Positions 61,487 to 64,000 of a stretch of 64,000 nt of DNA are shown here, one piece after another. The translations under genes were made by a program, and so were the position numbers. The DNA lies in the NCBI GenBank assembly GCA_033762315.1, contig JANRLS010000063.1:1-64000 (forward strand). The letters are read 5' to 3'. This DNA comes from CAYLLN01 sp033762315 (GTDB taxonomy: Bacteria > Planctomycetota > Planctomycetia > Pirellulales > Pirellulaceae). Below the pieces are notes generated by a model. The model was not told the DNA's origin, searched no databases, and saw only the letters and a program-made list of their open reading frames with translations. Position 1 is the stretch's first letter; every line of letters begins with the position of its first letter.

Positions 61487-62746
61487 ATGTCCGTTCATGC
61501 CCCTCACAATCTGCCCGACCAGCAGCGGATTGTCATTACCGGCATCGGGCTGACCGCTCCCAACGGCAACAACCTGGCCGAATTTCGCCAGGCGTTGCTG
61601 GCCGGCAAAAGCGGCGTCAGCAAGTACGAAATCCGCTACGTCGGCGAAACCCTGGCTGGCGTCTGCAAGTTTGACGCGCTCCGTTATCAGTCGAAAAAGG
61701 ACCTCCGCCGTGGCACGCGGGCCGGCAGCGTCGGCATCTATGCGGCGGGCGAGGCGATTCGCGACGCGGGGCTCGCTTGGGACCGGGTCGATAAGTCCCG
61801 CGTCGGCATCTATCTTGGCGTCACCGAGCATGGCAATGTCGAAACCGAGAACGAGATTTTCCTGCTCAAGGGATACGACTACGACACGAGCTATTGGTCG
61901 CACCACCACAATCCGCGAACCGTGGCCAACAACCCAGCGGGCGAGGTGTCGCTCAATCTGGGCGTCACCGGTCCGCACTACACCATCGGGGCCGCCTGTG
62001 CCGCCGGCAACGCGGGGCTGATTCAGGGCGCGCAGATGCTGCGGCTGGGAGATTGCGATCTGGCCCTGGCGGGGGGCGTTTCGGAAAGCATTCACACCTT
62101 CGGCATTTTCGCAAGTTTCAAAAGCCAAGGGGCCCTGGCGACGCACGAAGACCCCGCCCAGGCGAGCCGACCGTTCGATGTCGCCCGCAATGGCATCGTG
62201 GTGGCCGAAGGGGGGTGCGTCTATGTGCTCGAGCGGCTCAGCGACGCGCTAGCTCGCGGGGCAAAAATTCATGGCGAGCTCGCCGGCTATGCCATCAATA
62301 CCGACGCGACTGATTTCGTGCTTCCCAATCCGGAGCGGCAGGCGGAATGTGTCGAGCTGGCCTTGCGGCGGGCCGGGTTGCGGCCCGACCAGATCGACAT
62401 CGTCAGCACGCATGCCACCGGCACCGGCCAGGGAGACGCCCAGGAATGCGCGGCGCTGCGGCGGGTGTTTTGCGAAAGCAACAAAACCTATTTCAACAAC
62501 GCCAAAAGCTTCATCGGCCACGCGATGGGGGCCGCCGGCGCGCTAGAACTGGCGGGCAATTTGCCGTCGTTCTCCGATGGCGTTTGCCACGCCACGATCA
62601 ACGTCAGCCAGCTCGATCCCGAATGCGACCTGCGGACCCTAGTGCTGAACGAGCCGCGAAAAATTGGCGATATCCAGTACATCCTCAACAATTCGTTCGG
62701 CATGCTTGGGATCAATTCCGTCGTCATCATCAAAAAATACTCGTAA
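61487..62746 (+). CDS. Beta-ketoacyl-ACP synthase family protein
   Basis: 419 aa from ATG 61487. Thiolase fold with an intact Cys-His-His triad: Cys171 ('IGAACAAGNAG'), His309 ('THATGTGQGD') and His345 ('KSFIGHAMGAAG'). It joins an acyl chain to malonyl-ACP. An inserted region at about 110-145 ('GVTEHGNVETENEIFLLKGYDYDTSYWSHHHNP') is unlike housekeeping FabF, suggesting a specialised synthase. It is followed after 27 bp by an acyl carrier protein gene and preceded by the SDR reductase. With them it forms a three-gene lipid or polyketide module; the product is unknown. Confidence 0.85.
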   Translation: MSVHAPHNLPDQQRIVITGIGLTAPNGNNLAEFRQALLAGKSGVSKYEIRYVGETLAGVCKFDALRYQSKKDLRRGTRAGSVGIYAAGEAIRDAGLAWDRVDKSRVGIYLGVTEHGNVETENEIFLLKGYDYDTSYWSHHHNPRTVANNPAGEVSLNLGVTGPHYTIGAACAAGNAGLIQGAQMLRLGDCDLALAGGVSESIHTFGIFASFKSQGALATHEDPAQASRPFDVARNGIVVAEGGCVYVLERLSDALARGAKIHGELAGYAINTDATDFVLPNPERQAECVELALRRAGLRPDQIDIVSTHATGTGQGDAQECAALRRVFCESNKTYFNNAKSFIGHAMGAAGALELAGNLPSFSDGVCHATINVSQLDPECDLRTLVLNEPRKIGDIQYILNNSFGMLGINSVVIIKKYS

Positions 62747-62773
62747 AGCAATCTTTGCAGGAACCACCGCCCG

Positions 62774-63034
62774 ATGACCCCTCCCGAAATTCGCGACGAA
62801 ATTCTTGACATCCTCTCGGACATCGCGCCGGACGAGGACCTATCGACCCTTGCCGACGATAAGCCCTTCCGCGAGCAGCTCGAGCTCGACAGCATGGACT
62901 TTCTGGACATCGTCATGGAGCTGCGCAAGCGGCACAAAATTCAGGTTCCCGAAGAGGATTACAAGCAGCTCGCCAGCATGGGGAGCACCGTCGCCTATCT
63001 GGAGCCGAAGATGCGGGAGATCGTCAAAAGGTGA
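62774..63034 (+). CDS. Acyl carrier protein
   Basis: 86 aa, acidic, with the phosphopantetheine attachment Ser40 in 'LELDSMDFLDIV' (LDSM for the usual DSLD). The four-helix pattern continues with 'RKRHKIQVPEEDYKQLASMGSTVAYL'. The length fits a dedicated ACP rather than the housekeeping AcpP, whose neighbours (fabD, fabG, fabF) are absent. It probably serves the ketoacyl synthase 27 bp upstream. Confidence 0.9.
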   Translation: MTPPEIRDEILDILSDIAPDEDLSTLADDKPFREQLELDSMDFLDIVMELRKRHKIQVPEEDYKQLASMGSTVAYLEPKMREIVKR

Positions 63035-63156
63035 GCCGCCACGAATGGGCCGGCCTGTTCGCGCGGGTCAACTTCCAATGGCCAGCCAATCGGGCCTGAC
63101 CCCGAAGCCCTGGTTTCCAGCGCTCTCGTGGAAAACTGCGAGACGAGCGAGGGACC

Positions 63157-64000
63157 ATGTACGCCAGTCATTCCAAGTTTCGTTTCGCCTGGATGGTGCT
63201 CACCCTGCTGGGCTTACCGTTGAATCCGCTGACCGCCGACCAGCCCCCGCAGCACCATGCCACGTCCTCCCGCGGAGTGGTGGCCACGGTGCATCCGCTG
63301 GCGACCGACGCAGGGGTGAATGCCCTTAAACAGGGCGGCAATGCGGTCGATGCGGCGATTGCGGCGGCACTGACGCTGGGCGTTGTCGATCCGCACAACT
63401 CGGGCCTCGGCGGCGGCTGCTTCATCCTGATTCGCCGGGCCGATGGGAAGCTGATTGCCATCGATGGCCGCGAAACGGCACCCGCCCGGGCGAGCCGCGA
63501 GATGTATCTGCGAGCCGGGCAGCCGCGGCCCGAGTTGAGCCAGTCGGGGGCGCTCGCGGTCGCCACGCCGGGTGCGCTCGCTGCTTACGACTTGGCCCTG
63601 CGCGAGCATGGCCGGCTCAAACTGGCCGAACTGGCGTTGCCCGCCGCCGAGATCGCCGAGCAAGGCTTTATTCTCGATACGCACAACGCCGCCATTCTGG
63701 CCCGCGCCGCCGAGAGCCTGCATAAGCATAGTCCGGCGGGCGTCCCCTTCCTTCAGCCCACTGGCTCGCCGCCGGCCGCCGGCGAGAAGCTCCAGCAGCC
63801 CGACCTGGCCCGCACATATCGCCACATCGCCAGGGGCGGGACCGACTGGTTTTATCGAGGCGAATTTGCCCGCGCGGTGGGCGATTGGATGGCTGAGAAC
63901 GGTGGCCTCCTGGCAGCCAGCGATTTTGCCGCTTATCGGCCGCTCCTTCGCGAGCCACTAATCACGACTTATCGCGGCCGGACCATCGTCGGCTTTCCGC
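63157..64000 (+). CDS. Gamma-glutamyltransferase (3' end beyond window)
   Basis: The frame is open from ATG 63157 to the end of the window, 281 codons visible. N-terminal signal 'FAWMVLTLLGLPLNPLTA' indicates export. Then comes the heavy chain of gamma-glutamyltransferase: 'RGVVATVHPLATDAGVNALKQGGNAVDAAIAAALTLGVVDPHNSGLGGGCFILI', 'IDGRETAPARA' (gamma-glutamyl carboxylate-binding Arg) and 'VATPGALAAYDLALREHGRL'. The self-cleavage Thr and light chain lie beyond the window. The enzyme transfers or hydrolyses gamma-glutamyl groups, for example from glutathione. GAGCGAGGGACC supplies the ribosome site. Confidence 0.9.
   Translation, partial: MYASHSKFRFAWMVLTLLGLPLNPLTADQPPQHHATSSRGVVATVHPLATDAGVNALKQGGNAVDAAIAAALTLGVVDPHNSGLGGGCFILIRRADGKLIAIDGRETAPARASREMYLRAGQPRPELSQSGALAVATPGALAAYDLALREHGRLKLAELALPAAEIAEQGFILDTHNAAILARAAESLHKHSPAGVPFLQPTGSPPAAGEKLQQPDLARTYRHIARGGTDWFYRGEFARAVGDWMAENGGLLAASDFAAYRPLLREPLITTYRGRTIVGFP

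Overview
The window is G+C-rich bacterial chromosome with the signature families of Planctomycetes, most likely a Pirellulales-type organism. The clade markers are a DUF1559 pseudopilin, an ECF sigma factor paired with an anti-sigma protein that carries a DUF1559-like ectodomain, a PVC-type CxxCH haem domain, a DUF1080 protein, many Tat/Sec-exported proteins of unknown role, two adjacent clpP genes behind the trigger factor, and an orphan formylmethanofuran-dehydrogenase-D-like protein. No phage, insertion sequence, tRNA, rRNA or CRISPR was recognised. The assignment to order is inference; the phylum is well supported.

Layout. 1-2.9 kb: trigger factor (cut by the window start), clpP1 and clpP2; clpP2 has an in-frame amber codon just before the catalytic serine. 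3-6 kb: PhoD-like phosphatase and, convergent, a lipoprotein/DUF1559 pair. 6-6.55 kb: non-coding. 6.55-12.9 kb: a minus-strand run (DUF3500, single-POTRA protein, dimethylformamidase-beta-like protein, enolase-superfamily enzyme, DUF4058, hydroxyacid-oxoacid transhydrogenase). 13-18.5 kb: Gfo/Idh oxidoreductase, small membrane protein, and sdhCAB. 18.5-22.2 kb: two paralogous M14 carboxypeptidases, the second with a dismantled active site. 22.4-26.6 kb: sigma/anti-sigma pair, permease and methyltransferase.

26.7-39.7 kb is the most unusual part. A 1,344-residue exported TIM-barrel/cytochrome c/beta-propeller/azurin fusion is divergent from a plus-strand operon. That operon encodes a YetA/PcRGLX-like exported protein, a split thiamine-diphosphate decarboxylase, a Gfo/Idh protein with an altered active site, and a PotABC-like ABC importer with no binding protein. 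Most of its genes overlap by ATGA or TGATG.

39.8-49.9 kb: DUF1080 hydrolase, a MoaD-like carrier with an aldehyde:ferredoxin oxidoreductase, CNNM/CorC transporter, FwdD-like protein, FHA-EAL protein, exported HExxH protein, Mn-type superoxide dismutase, LysM protein. 49.9-50.9 kb: about 1 kb non-coding. 50.9-60.3 kb: exported or membrane proteins (thioredoxin-like/CxxCH/PDZ, SGNH-like, Tat propeller, LCCL, ComEA-like, GYF and zinc-ribbon proteins sharing a C-terminal domain), plus a methyltransferase and two small coupled genes. 60.4-64 kb: SDR reductase, ketoacyl synthase and acyl carrier protein (a small lipid or polyketide module), then gamma-glutamyltransferase, cut by the window end.

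Together the genes suggest an aerobic chemoheterotroph (SDH, Mn-SOD, cytochrome c and cupredoxin domains) with a large exported degradative repertoire. It also appears to use pterin-cofactor and possibly C1 enzymes (AOR, MoaD, FwdD-like).
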